Part shown: one piece after another, positions 50,537 through 59,806 of the stretch
Layout: each line of letters opens with the position of its first letter
Position numbering within the stretch: position 1 is the stretch's first letter
From: Streptomyces flavofungini
GTDB lineage: Bacteria; Actinomycetota; Actinomycetes; Streptomycetales; Streptomycetaceae
Reading direction: 5' to 3'
Assembly: GCF_014650815.1 (NCBI RefSeq)
Contig: NZ_BMVR01000005.1
Span: 565,484-629,483 of the forward strand
DNA length: 64,000 nucleotides
Translations under genes and position numbers: made by a program
Notes under the pieces: generated by a model
Told to the model about the DNA's origin: nothing
Seen by the model: only the letters and a program-made list of their open reading frames with translations
Databases searched by the model: none

Positions 50537-52005
50537 GGAGGACGCGGAGGAAAGGGAGCGCGAGGGCGGCCGGGGAGGCGCCACCCCGTACCAGAGCGAC
50601 CGCGGCCGGCGTCGCCCTGATGCTGGGCGGCTCGGGGCTCGTGGGCGGGGTCCTGCTCGCCGCCGCCGGTCCGGCGCAGGCCGCGGAGGTCGCGTACAAG
50701 ACGGAGTGCGTGCCGCCCCCGATCTCCAATCTGCCGCCGGTGCACGGCACCACGAAGGTGGACGTCAAGGTGCCCGCCGAGGCGAAGGTCGGCGACGAGG
50801 TCGAGGTGGTGTGGAAGACCGTCGAGGCCGCGTCCAAGAACCCCGACATCCTCGATCTCGGCAAGGACACCGTCCTGCCCACCGGCACGATCAAGCTGGG
50901 CGGCGCCCAGAGCGGCGACCTGAAGCTGACGGGGACGCGGACCAACCCGCCCATACCCAAGGGCAGTCCGATGGTCCTGTCCGACATGAAGGCCAAGCTG
51001 AAGCTGACGAAGCCGGGCGAGGTGACGCTCACCCCGGACGCGTACGACATCAACGTCGACAAGCCGATCTCCACGGACACCAAGTGCAAGCCGGAGGAGG
51101 CCGTGAAGGCCGCGGCGACCATCAAGGTGACCGAGGGCGGCGGCAGTTCGGGCGGCACGACGTCGGGCGGCAGCTCCGGCGGGACCACGGGCGGTACTTC
51201 GTCCGGCGGCAACTCCGGTGGGAACACCGGGGGTTCGGGTTCCGGTGGCGGTGACGACGGCGGTACGACCAGCGGCGGCGGCACGTCCGGCAGCTCGGGC
51301 TCCGGCGGCTCCACCGGTGGCGGGGGCGACCAGAGGGACTTCACCGGCAAGGAAGTCCAGATCCCCTACAAGTGCAAGACCCCCATCGGCGACAAGGAAG
51401 CCACCTCGCCGGTGCAGATCAACGCCAAGAAGAACGGCGGCAGCTACGGTCTCACCGTGCAGTTCAAGAAGTCCGTCATGGACAGCCCCGCCGACATCCC
51501 CGCGAACTCCGTGACCCCGTCGATGGCGGTCGGGCTGGGCGGCGCCGACAAGGGCACCGTGGCCGTCGAGGGCCCCGCGAACAAGGAGCCGATCAAGTCC
51601 GGCGCCCCGATCACCATCCCCGACCTCACGGGGACGTACAAGCCGGGCGCCGACGGCAAGTCCACCCTGTCCCCGGGCGTCCTCACCGTGAAGGCCCTGG
51701 GCACGACCACGACCTGCACCCCGGCCAAGACCGAAGTGTCCCTGGAGCTCGACACGTCGGCGCAGCCGGGCGGCGCGTCCGGCGGCTCGTCGGGCAGCGG
51801 CGGCACCGGCGGTTCCGGTACGTCGGGTGGCTCCGCCTCCGGCTCGGCGGGCGGCGCGGCGACGTCGGGCGGCGGGCTCGCGGACACCGGCGCCGAGGAC
51901 AACGGGGCGCTGCGGGCGCTCGGCCTGGTCGCGGGCACGGCGATCCTGCTGGGCGGCGCGGTGTTCACGTTCCTGCCGCGCGGGCGCCGCCGGTGGCTGC
52001 GCTGA
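50533..52005 (+). CDS. Surface protein with two CKTPIG-type domains and an LAXTG sortase motif
   Basis: The 490-residue secreted protein has a signal peptide (about 1-50), then a divergent first domain (YKTECVPPPISNLPPVHGTT to TDTKCKP). A Gly/Ser/Thr linker (about 195-270, encoded 51140-51330) leads to a second domain nearly identical in pattern to that of the first gene (YKCKTPIGDKEATSP to ALGTTTTCTPAK). Another Gly/Ser linker is followed by LADTG near 450, a hydrophobic helix and RGRRRWLR. LAXTG is the class E sortase motif used by Streptomyces chaplins, whereas the first gene has LPQTG. Confidence 0.8.
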   Translation: MRRTRRKGSARAAGEAPPRTRATAAGVALMLGGSGLVGGVLLAAAGPAQAAEVAYKTECVPPPISNLPPVHGTTKVDVKVPAEAKVGDEVEVVWKTVEAASKNPDILDLGKDTVLPTGTIKLGGAQSGDLKLTGTRTNPPIPKGSPMVLSDMKAKLKLTKPGEVTLTPDAYDINVDKPISTDTKCKPEEAVKAAATIKVTEGGGSSGGTTSGGSSGGTTGGTSSGGNSGGNTGGSGSGGGDDGGTTSGGGTSGSSGSGGSTGGGGDQRDFTGKEVQIPYKCKTPIGDKEATSPVQINAKKNGGSYGLTVQFKKSVMDSPADIPANSVTPSMAVGLGGADKGTVAVEGPANKEPIKSGAPITIPDLTGTYKPGADGKSTLSPGVLTVKALGTTTTCTPAKTEVSLELDTSAQPGGASGGSSGSGGTGGSGTSGGSASGSAGGAATSGGGLADTGAEDNGALRALGLVAGTAILLGGAVFTFLPRGRRRWLR

Positions 52006-52050
52006 GCCGGGGCCGCCGACTGCGCTGCCGAGGCCGCTGGCCGTGCTGAG

Positions 52051-53010
52051 CTAGGGCCGCTGGCTGCGGGTGCCCGCGTGCGCCCGCAGCCACGCCAGTA
52101 CGTCCCGCGCGAGGCCCGGCGCCCTGAGGAGCGGGCCGCCGTGCGCCGAGCCCGACAGGGTCCGCACGGTCACGTCCCGCAGGCCCGCCCGGCGCTGGGC
52201 GGCGGCGAGTTCGGCGGAGTGCGCGGGCGGTACGTAGTCGCCGGCCGAGTGCACCAGGTACAGGGGAGCGTCCCGGGCGCCCGACGCGTGCGAGACCGCC
52301 GCCAGGTCGCCCCACCGCTCCCAGCAGCGCCGCCCCGAGGTGTCCGGGTCGCATCCGGCGAGACGTTTCGCCGCCTGCCGCAGCGCCCGCTGCCGGGCCG
52401 GGGCGCCGGGCCGCGCCCCGTCCGCCCACGCCCGGTACGGCGAGGCGACGGGGGACAGGGCGGCCACCCCGCGTACGTACGAGAGGCCGTCGCGGTACGC
52501 GCCCACGCTCACCGCGAGATGCCCGCCCGCCGACGAGCCGAGGAGCAGCGGCCGGGGCGCGCGCGGGCCCTCGCGGCGGGCGATCCAGCGCAGGGCGGCG
52601 AGCACGTCGGTGCGCTGGGCGGGCCAGGCGGCGTCCGAGGAGAGCCGGTAGTCGGTCTCGTACACGGTGAAGCCGCGCGCCGCGAACCACCGTGACCAGC
52701 CGCTCCAGTCGGTGTCCCGGGCCCACGAGCCGCCGTGCAGGACGACGAGGGACTGCCGCTTCCCGCCCCCGGAGGGGCCGTACACCGTCACGGTCTGGCG
52801 GGTGTGCTCGCCGTAGGAGAAGACGCGGCCGGGCGGCGGGGCCTCGGGTGCCGCCTCGGCGGCGACGCTGGAGGAGAGCAGCGTGCCGCACAGGGACAGG
52901 GTCAGCAGCGCGCGGCGCACGGTCAGGGGGCGGTGGCGCCCGGTCGTACGGAGCGGGCGCCCGGGCTTCCGGCGATGGCGCGCGGTCGGGCGGCGATGGC
53001 GCACGGTCAT
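52051..53010 (-). CDS. Secreted alpha/beta hydrolase (esterase/lipase type)
   Basis: The 319-residue protein starts with a long Arg-rich N-region and a signal helix (LLTLSLCGTLLSSSVAAEAA). The hydrolase domain has the oxyanion motif LVVLHGGSWARD, the nucleophile in LLLGSSAGGHLAV and the acid/His region LVHSAGDYVPPAHS and SGSAHGG. It is of the hormone-sensitive-lipase/carboxylesterase group. The N-region with clustered Arg pairs could allow Tat export, but no clean RRxFLK motif is seen. The ATG at 53010 is chosen, with an earlier start at 53070 also possible. Confidence 0.82.
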   Translation of the reverse strand: MTVRHRRPTARHRRKPGRPLRTTGRHRPLTVRRALLTLSLCGTLLSSSVAAEAAPEAPPPGRVFSYGEHTRQTVTVYGPSGGGKRQSLVVLHGGSWARDTDWSGWSRWFAARGFTVYETDYRLSSDAAWPAQRTDVLAALRWIARREGPRAPRPLLLGSSAGGHLAVSVGAYRDGLSYVRGVAALSPVASPYRAWADGARPGAPARQRALRQAAKRLAGCDPDTSGRRCWERWGDLAAVSHASGARDAPLYLVHSAGDYVPPAHSAELAAAQRRAGLRDVTVRTLSGSAHGGPLLRAPGLARDVLAWLRAHAGTRSQRP

Positions 53011-53057
53011 GGGGCGATGGTCCACCGCGCGCCGCCACCGCGCCCCGGGAAACGCCA

Positions 53058-53089
53058 AGGGCCACCGCACCGGGTGGTGCGGCGGCCCT
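53058..53089 (-). terminator. Hairpin after the POT transporter
   Basis: AGGGCC plus CCGCACC (53058-53071) pairs with GGTGCGG plus GGCCCT (53076-53089) with one A/C mismatch and a GGGT loop, 30 nt past the transporter's stop. Confidence 0.65.
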
Positions 53090-53118
53090 CAGTTCGTACG
53101 AACGGGCTCAGGCGGGTG

Positions 53119-54609
53119 TCAGTTGACGTCGCCCATGAGCGCCTTGACCTTCTTGCGGTACATGTAGACGGCGATGCCCGCGATGACGGCGAGGGTGGCC
53201 TCCATGGCGACCACGCCGGTCTTGTTCAGGTCGACACCGGCCGTGGACAGCAGGCCGGTGGTGCAGTCACCGGCGGTGACGGCGAGGAACCAGACACCGA
53301 GCATCTGCGAGGCGTACTTCGCCGGGGCCATCTTCGTCGTGACCGACAGGCCGACCGGGGAGACGCACAGCTCACCGACGGTGTGCATGAAGTAGATCGC
53401 GACCATCCAGTACGCGCCGACCTTCTCGCCGTCGCCCGCCATCGTCAGCGGGATCAGGAAGACGAAGAACGAGGCACCGGTGATGACCAGACCGACGGCG
53501 AACTTCACCACCGTGGTCGGCTCCTTGTCCCGGCGGTTCAGTGCCAGCCACAGGACGGCGACGACCGGGGCCAGGGCCATGATCAGGACCGGGTTGACCG
53601 ACTGGTACCAGGAGACCGGGAAGTCGAAGCCGAAGATCGAGGTGTCCGTGGAGTTCTTGCCGAACAGGGCCACGGTGGAGGCGCCCTGGTCGTAGATCAT
53701 CCAGAAGACCGCGGCGGCCACGAAGAACCAGATGTACGCCGTCATCTTGGACTGCTCGACCTGGTCCAGCTCTTTGTCCCGCTTGATGCGGGCGAGCACC
53801 CAGATCGGGATGACCAGGCCCGCGACCGTGATCGGGACGATGGCCCAGTTCAGGGTGTAGACGCCGGTGGCGATCGTGACGCCGTAGAAGACGACGGCGG
53901 CGATGACCCACAGCATGGCCTTGCGCAGCAGGCTCGTCAGCTCCGGCTTGTCCACCGGCTTCGGCACGACGCTGCTGCGCTCGCTCAGGTGGCGGCCGCC
54001 GAGCAGGAACTGCACCAGGCCGAGGGCCATGCCGAACGCGGCGAGGGCGAAGCCCAGGTGCCAGTTGACCTTCTCGCCGACGGTGCCGATGGCCAGCGGG
54101 GCGAAGAAGGCACCCAGGTTGATGCCTATGTAGAAGACGGTGAAGCCGCCGTCGCGGCGCGGGTCGTCCGGGCCGTCGTAGAGGTGGCCGACCATCGTCG
54201 AGATGTTGGCCTTCAGCAGGCCGGAGCCGATGGCCACCAGGACCAGGCCGAGGAAGAACACCGCCTGGCCGGGCAGGGCCAGGGTGATGTGTCCCGCCAT
54301 GATCACCAGGGCGGCGATCGTGATCGTCTTGCGCGGGCCCCACAGGCGGTCCGCGAACCAGCCGCCGGGCATGGCGAGCAGGTAGACCATCGCCATGTAG
54401 ATCGAGAAGATCGCCGTCGCCGTGGCGGCGTCCATGTCCATGCCGCCGGGGGCGACCAGATACAGGGGGAGCAGGGCCTTCATGCCGTAGAAGCTGAAGC
54501 GCTCCCACATCTCGGTCATGAAGAGAGTGGCCAGGCCGCGGGGGTGGCCGAAGAAGGTCTTCTCGGAACCAGGAGTGCTGGCCGAGTCCTTCGTCAGGCT
54601 GGACGCCAT
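53119..54609 (-). CDS. POT-family proton-dependent oligopeptide transporter
   Basis: This 496-residue symporter has about 14 helices. The family signature begins in helix 1, LFMTEMWERFSFYGMKALLPLY (E-x-x-E-R-F-x-Y-Y type), and the second signature is GGFTVFYIGINLGAFFAPL near residue 150. It imports di- and tripeptides. GAGGAT precedes the ATG at 54609. The gene is preceded by 546 nt of non-coding DNA shared with a divergent response regulator. Confidence 0.93.
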   Translation of the reverse strand: MASSLTKDSASTPGSEKTFFGHPRGLATLFMTEMWERFSFYGMKALLPLYLVAPGGMDMDAATATAIFSIYMAMVYLLAMPGGWFADRLWGPRKTITIAALVIMAGHITLALPGQAVFFLGLVLVAIGSGLLKANISTMVGHLYDGPDDPRRDGGFTVFYIGINLGAFFAPLAIGTVGEKVNWHLGFALAAFGMALGLVQFLLGGRHLSERSSVVPKPVDKPELTSLLRKAMLWVIAAVVFYGVTIATGVYTLNWAIVPITVAGLVIPIWVLARIKRDKELDQVEQSKMTAYIWFFVAAAVFWMIYDQGASTVALFGKNSTDTSIFGFDFPVSWYQSVNPVLIMALAPVVAVLWLALNRRDKEPTTVVKFAVGLVITGASFFVFLIPLTMAGDGEKVGAYWMVAIYFMHTVGELCVSPVGLSVTTKMAPAKYASQMLGVWFLAVTAGDCTTGLLSTAGVDLNKTGVVAMEATLAVIAGIAVYMYRKKVKALMGDVN

Positions 54610-55155
54610 GGGTCGATCCTCGTGGTTCGGGACGCGGCCGACGGCGGGGGACCGCGGGGCGCGCCCGGTGGGGGGCGGTCGGCACCGGCGTCCCGCCGTC
54701 CACCCCACACGCCTGAGGAGGGGTCAGTGCCACGGTGTCCGTGGAGCACGAGGGACGGTGACACCGAGATCCACACCCCGGGACGCATCATCGCGTGCGG
54801 GGCCCGACCACAGGTCATTCCTTTCAAAGGCCGGTGACATCGGTACCGGCCCACACACAAAAGCGACCCTTGGCGCGCAATAGCGGGCCAAAGGTCCTTG
54901 AGTAGTGCTACAGGCGTCTCGCCACCATACGCCACGACAGAGCGGGATTTGGAAGGACTTGAGACATGGATCACAGGTGACTCAGGAACCAACATCCCAC
55001 ATTCGAAGGTGTACGGAAGACCACTCCGAGGATCCCACGTGGTGGACGGTGGAACGTGTTCCTCCGTTCTTGGGGGAGCGCGGGCGCGGCCGGGGGCGCG
55101 GGGTCGTCCGGCGATCACCCTCCTGCGCTGGTCCGGCGCGGACTACCATCACCCC
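54610..55155. other. 546-nt divergent regulatory region
   Basis: The region lies between the POT transporter and the response regulator. It has lower GC than the genes around it in the central part (about 54880-55030). I see no supportable gene, tRNA or strong terminator. It probably holds promoters in both directions and is long enough for a small RNA or leader. Confidence 0.4.
55145..55150 (+). promoter_or_regulatory. -10 box for a leaderless response-regulator transcript
   Basis: TACCAT ends 6 nt before the ATG at 55156, the standard spacing for a transcript that starts at the A of the start codon. No Shine-Dalgarno sequence precedes the ATG. Confidence 0.55.
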
Positions 55156-55833
<678 letters not shown>

Positions 55834-55933
55834 GCCGCACGGGGCGGTCGCCGCCGGGGCGGGGTGGACCGGGGGGGCGCCGGGCGAGGGGCACACTGGT
55901 CTGGTCCGTCCCCCTGCCCGGCCGGAGGGCCCT

Positions 55934-57226
55934 GTGCGTCGCCGTCTCATCAACTCGACCCTCGCCGTAGTACTCGTGGTGATCGCTGTCTTCGGCGTCT
56001 CGCTGGTGATCGTGGAGACCCGCACGATCAGCAACAGCGCGCAGGAGAGGGTGGATTCGGAGGCCCTGCGGCTCGCGGGCATCGTGGACAGCCGGCTGCT
56101 GAGCGACGAGCGGGTCAGCGGGGACGTGCTGCGCGAGCAGGTCGACACGGACCGCTACGCGCGCATCGAGATCCCGGGCCGCGCCGCCATCGAGGTCGGC
56201 ACCCGCCCCACGGGCGACGTGATCCGCGCCACCCGGGACGGGGAGGAGGGCGAGAAGGTCACGGTCGAGGAGCCCCGGACGGCCGTCACGCAGGAGGTCG
56301 GACGGACGCTGCTGATCATCGGCGGTGTGGCCCTCCTCGCCATCGTCGCCGCCGTCCTGCTCGCGGTACGCCAGGCCAACCGTCTGACCTCCCCCCTCAC
56401 CGACCTCGCCGAGACCGCGGAGCGCCTCGGCTCCGGCGACCCCCGCCCCCGCCACCGCCGCTACGGCGTCCCGGAGCTGGACCGCGTGGCCGACGTCCTG
56501 GACGGCAGCGCCGAGCGCATCGCCCGCATGCTCACCGCCGAGCGGCGCCTCGCCGCCGACGCCTCGCACCAGTTGCGTACGCCGCTGACCGCCCTGTCGA
56601 TGCGCCTGGAGGAGATCACCCTCACCGACGACCTGGACACGGTGAAGGAGGAGGCGACGGTCGCGCTCACCCAGGTGGAGCGGCTCACGGACGTCGTCGA
56701 GCGGCTGCTCACCAATTCCCGCGACCCCAGCACCGGGTCCGCCGTCACCTTCGACCTGGACGAGGTGATCAAGCAGCAGCTGGAGGAGTGGCGCCCCGCC
56801 TACCGCAGCGCGGGCCGCGCCATCGTCAGCTCCGGCAAGCGCCATCTGCACGCGGTCGGCACCCCGGGCGCGGTCGCCCAGGTCCTGGCCGCGCTGATCG
56901 AGAACTCCCTGATGCACGGCGGCGGCACCGTCGCCCTGCGCACCCGCGTCACCGGCAACCAGGCCGTCGTGGAGGTCACGGACAGCGGTCCGGGCGTGCC
57001 CGCCGACCTCGGCGCGCGGATCTTCGAGCGCGCCATCAGCGGCCGCAATTCGACAGGGATCGGCCTCGCGGTGGCCCGGGATCTGGCCGAAGCGGACGGG
57101 GGCCGCCTGGAGATGCTGCAGGGCAAGCCGCCGGTGTTCGGGCTCTTCCTGTCGCGTACGCCCCCGTACCGGGAGGGCAGGGACCACGACGGCCCGTCGG
57201 ACGTGCCAGGGGACACGGTGCGCTAG
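55934..57226 (+). CDS. Sensor histidine kinase
   Basis: This 430-residue kinase has two transmembrane helices (about 6-28 and 122-145) around a short extracytoplasmic domain of about 90 residues. A HAMP linker (NRLTSPLTDLAETAERLGSG) and a dimerisation domain with His in DASHQLRTPLTAL (near 217) come next. The ATPase domain has the N box (ALIENSLMHGGG), G1 (VTDSGPGVP) and G2 (NSTGIGLAVARDL). GGAGGG lies before the GTG at 55934. It pairs with the regulator upstream. The small sensor domain suggests an envelope signal. Confidence 0.93.
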   Translation: MRRRLINSTLAVVLVVIAVFGVSLVIVETRTISNSAQERVDSEALRLAGIVDSRLLSDERVSGDVLREQVDTDRYARIEIPGRAAIEVGTRPTGDVIRATRDGEEGEKVTVEEPRTAVTQEVGRTLLIIGGVALLAIVAAVLLAVRQANRLTSPLTDLAETAERLGSGDPRPRHRRYGVPELDRVADVLDGSAERIARMLTAERRLAADASHQLRTPLTALSMRLEEITLTDDLDTVKEEATVALTQVERLTDVVERLLTNSRDPSTGSAVTFDLDEVIKQQLEEWRPAYRSAGRAIVSSGKRHLHAVGTPGAVAQVLAALIENSLMHGGGTVALRTRVTGNQAVVEVTDSGPGVPADLGARIFERAISGRNSTGIGLAVARDLAEADGGRLEMLQGKPPVFGLFLSRTPPYREGRDHDGPSDVPGDTVR

Positions 57227-57258
57227 CGCGGCAGGCGTCGGGCGTCCTGCCCTGCCCC

Positions 57259-57284
57259 GGCCCGCCGGGCCCGCCCGGCGGGCC
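57259..57284. terminator. Bidirectional terminator between the kinase gene and gtrA-type gene
   Basis: This is a perfect 12-bp GC-only stem (57259-57270 with 57273-57284) separated by CC, exactly abutting the stop of the leftward GtrA-family gene. Confidence 0.7.
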
Positions 57285-57827
57285 TCAGCCCTGTCCCCGG
57301 GCCCCCGAAGCCGTGCTCGTCCGCCCCTCGCCGCTCCCCGACTCCCGCTCCCCGTCCTCCAGGAACGATTCCGCATGCGCCACGGCCTCGCGGGCGGGCA
57401 GCGTACGGAACACCCAGGTGCGGTACGACCAGAAGCGGAACAGCGTCGCGATGCCCATGCCGACGAACTTGAAGACGTTGGACTGCAGCCTGCTGTCCCA
57501 GTCGAAGCCGTACGTGGCGACGTACAGGACGCCGTTCTCGATGACCAGGCCGACCGCGCTGAACAGCAGGAAGAGCGTCAGCTCCTTGGTGCGGCCGCTC
57601 TTGTCGCGATCACGGTAGGTGAAGTACCGGAACCCGACGTAGTTGAAGGCGATGGCGACGACGGTCGCGATCACGCTGGCGCGCACCACCTGCAGATCCG
57701 TGAGGTGCCGCACCAGGTTGAACACGGCGAAGTTGACCAGCGTCCCGACCGCCCCCACGGCCCCGAACTTGGCCACTTCACGTGCGAGTCGGTCGAACCG
57801 CACCCTCAGTGCGCCGCGCTCCGTCAT
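57285..57827 (-). CDS. GtrA family membrane protein
   Basis: The 180-residue protein has four transmembrane helices (KFGAVGAVGTLVNFAVFNLV; ASVIATVVAIAFNYVGFRYF; LTLFLLFSAVGLVIENGVLY; VFKFVGMGIATLFRFWSYRTWVF). GtrA proteins are thought to move lipid-linked sugars across the membrane for wall or teichoic-acid glycosylation. The acidic C-terminal tail is cytoplasmic. It is divergent from purK with 263 nt between, a region carrying a direct repeat of GTCGATCCGTC near 57935-57955. Confidence 0.9.
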   Translation of the reverse strand: MTERGALRVRFDRLAREVAKFGAVGAVGTLVNFAVFNLVRHLTDLQVVRASVIATVVAIAFNYVGFRYFTYRDRDKSGRTKELTLFLLFSAVGLVIENGVLYVATYGFDWDSRLQSNVFKFVGMGIATLFRFWSYRTWVFRTLPAREAVAHAESFLEDGERESGSGEGRTSTASGARGQG

Positions 57828-58078
57828 GGTTGGTCGCCCCAGCCCCCGTCGATTTCATGTGGTCCGTCGACGGGATCGATGTCGAGCGGGTGGTCCGCGT
57901 CGGTATCGCCGGTCGGTTTCCCCAGTCGATCCGTCGCCTCTCCCGGTCGATCCGTCATTTCGTTCGCGTCAACCCAGCCATGCTAACCAGCGACCTCCGT
58001 CGGCGCTCGGGGACGCCGTCACTCTGTGGCGCGCCTGTGACGCCCGTGCGCGGAATCGGGCCGCTCCCGGATGGCCGA

Positions 58079-58084
58079 TACCCT
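58079..58084 (+). promoter_or_regulatory. -10 box for a leaderless purK transcript
   Basis: TACCCT ends 6 nt before the GTG at 58091, and no ribosome-binding site is visible upstream of that GTG, so transcription probably starts at the start codon. Confidence 0.5.
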
Positions 58085-58090
58085 GTGGGT

Positions 58091-59263
58091 GTGACGTTCC
58101 CGGTAGTCGGCATGGTCGGCGGGGGTCAGCTCGCTCGTATGACACACGAGGCGGGCATCCCGCTCGGCATCAGGTTCAAGCTCCTCAGTGACACCCCGCA
58201 GGATTCCGCGGCGCAGGTCGTCAGCGATGTCGTCATCGGCGACTATCGCGACCTCGACACGCTGCGTGACTTCGCGCGGGGCTGCGACGTGATCACTTTC
58301 GATCACGAACATGTACCCACCGAGCATCTACGGGCCCTGGAGGCGGACGGCATCCCCGTGCGCCCGGGGCCCGACGCGTTGGTGCACGCCCAGGACAAGG
58401 GTGTGATGCGCGCGAAGCTCGACGAGCTGGGGGTGCCCTGCCCGCGCCATCGGATCGTGGAGGACCCGGCCGACGTGGCCGCCTTCGCGGCTGAGGGCGT
58501 CGCGGCCTCCCCTGGCGTGGGCACGGAGAGTGACGGGTTCCCCGTCGTCCTCAAGACCGTGCGCGGCGGGTACGACGGCAAGGGCGTGTGGGTGGTGCGC
58601 TCCGCGGCGGAGGCGGCCGAGCCGTTCCGTGCGGGCGTCCCGGTCCTCGCCGAGGAGAAGGTCGCCTTCGTACGGGAGCTGGCGGCGAACGTCGTCCGCT
58701 CGCCGCACGGGCAGGCCGTGGCGTATCCGGTCGTGGAGTCGCGGCAGGTCGACGGCGTGTGCGACACGGTGATCGCGCCCGCGCCCGGGCTCTCCGAGGA
58801 GCTGGCGGGGCAGGCGCAGGAGCTGGCGCTGCGCGTGGCGAAGGAGCTGGAGGTCGTCGGGCACCTCGCCGTCGAGCTGTTCGAGACCGCCGACGGCCGG
58901 ATCCTGGTCAACGAACTCGCGATGCGACCGCACAATTCCGGCCACTGGAGCCAGGACGGCGCGGTCACCTCCCAGTTCGCCAACCACGTCCGCGCGGTCC
59001 TCGACCTGCCGCTGGGCGACCCGCGTCCGCGCGCCAAGTGGACGGTCATGGCGAACGTCCTCGGCGGCGACTACCCCGACATGTACGCCGCGTACCTGCA
59101 CTGCATGGCGCGCGACCCGCAGCTGAAGATCCACATGTACGGCAAGGACGTGAAGCCCGGCCGCAAGGTCGGCCACGTCAACACCTACGGCGACGACCTT
59201 GACGACGTGCTGGAGCGCGCCCGTCACGCGGCCGGCTACCTCAGAGGGACGATCACCGAATGA
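58091..59263 (+). CDS. purK: N5-carboxyaminoimidazole ribonucleotide synthase
   Basis: The 390-residue ATP-grasp enzyme carboxylates AIR with bicarbonate and ATP in purine synthesis. [19 protein letters not shown] (3-21) is the N-terminal nucleotide-binding motif, [18 protein letters not shown] is PurK-typical, [20 protein letters not shown] forms the ATP-grasp P-loop region, and [24 protein letters not shown] is the metal/ATP site. The GTG at 58091 is favoured by the leaderless -10 box. A GTG at 58085 is a minor alternative. The stop overlaps purE (ATGA). Confidence 0.95.
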   Translation: MTFPVVGMVGGGQLARMTHEAGIPLGIRFKLLSDTPQDSAAQVVSDVVIGDYRDLDTLRDFARGCDVITFDHEHVPTEHLRALEADGIPVRPGPDALVHAQDKGVMRAKLDELGVPCPRHRIVEDPADVAAFAAEGVAASPGVGTESDGFPVVLKTVRGGYDGKGVWVVRSAAEAAEPFRAGVPVLAEEKVAFVRELAANVVRSPHGQAVAYPVVESRQVDGVCDTVIAPAPGLSEELAGQAQELALRVAKELEVVGHLAVELFETADGRILVNELAMRPHNSGHWSQDGAVTSQFANHVRAVLDLPLGDPRPRAKWTVMANVLGGDYPDMYAAYLHCMARDPQLKIHMYGKDVKPGRKVGHVNTYGDDLDDVLERARHAAGYLRGTITE

Positions 59264-59802
59264 GTACTCCCGTTGCTCCCGTCGTGGGCATCGTCATGGG
59301 CTCCGACTCCGACTGGCCCGTGATGGAGGCCGCCGCGAAGGCCCTCGACGAGTTCGAGATCCCCTACGAGGTCAATGTCGTCTCCGCGCACCGCATGCCG
59401 CGCGAGATGGTCGCTTACGGCGAGCGGGCCGCGGACCGGGGCCTGAAGGCGATCATCGCGGGTGCGGGCGGCGCCGCCCACCTGCCCGGGATGCTCGCCT
59501 CGGTCACGCCGCTGCCGGTGATCGGCGTCCCGGTGCCGCTGAAGTACCTCGACGGCATGGACAGCCTCCTCTCCATCGTGCAGATGCCCGCGGGCGTGCC
59601 CGTCGCGACGGTCTCCGTGGGCGGCGCCCGCAACGCCGGGCTGCTCGCCGCCCGCATGCTCGCCGCGCACGACGAGGAACTCCTCGGCCGGATGCGGGAG
59701 TTCCAGCAGGAGCTGAACGACCAGGCGACGGAGAAGGGCAAGCGCCTTCGCGCCAAGGTCGAGGGCGCGGGTTCCGGTTTCGGCTTCGGCTCGGGAAAGT
59801 GA
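59260..59802 (+). CDS. purE: 5-(carboxyamino)imidazole ribonucleotide mutase
   Basis: The 180-residue class I PurE moves the carboxylate of N5-CAIR to make CAIR, next after Pur[21 protein letters not shown] (near 8-27), [14 protein letters not shown] with the catalytic His near 43, and [17 protein letters not shown] are all typical. The short Gly/Phe/Ser tail ([12 protein letters not shown]) is an extension beyond the usual end. It is translationally coupled to purK and followed 4 nt later by a dipeptidase gene, so all three are probably one transcript. Confidence 0.95.
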   Translation: MSTPVAPVVGIVMGSDSDWPVMEAAAKALDEFEIPYEVNVVSAHRMPREMVAYGERAADRGLKAIIAGAGGAAHLPGMLASVTPLPVIGVPVPLKYLDGMDSLLSIVQMPAGVPVATVSVGGARNAGLLAARMLAAHDEELLGRMREFQQELNDQATEKGKRLRAKVEGAGSGFGFGSGK

Positions 59803-59806
59803 GCGC

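Noticed and set aside
51140-51330. Gly/Ser-coding region as a DNA tandem repeat
   Set aside because: The units vary and keep frame, and it is a linker between two surface domains.
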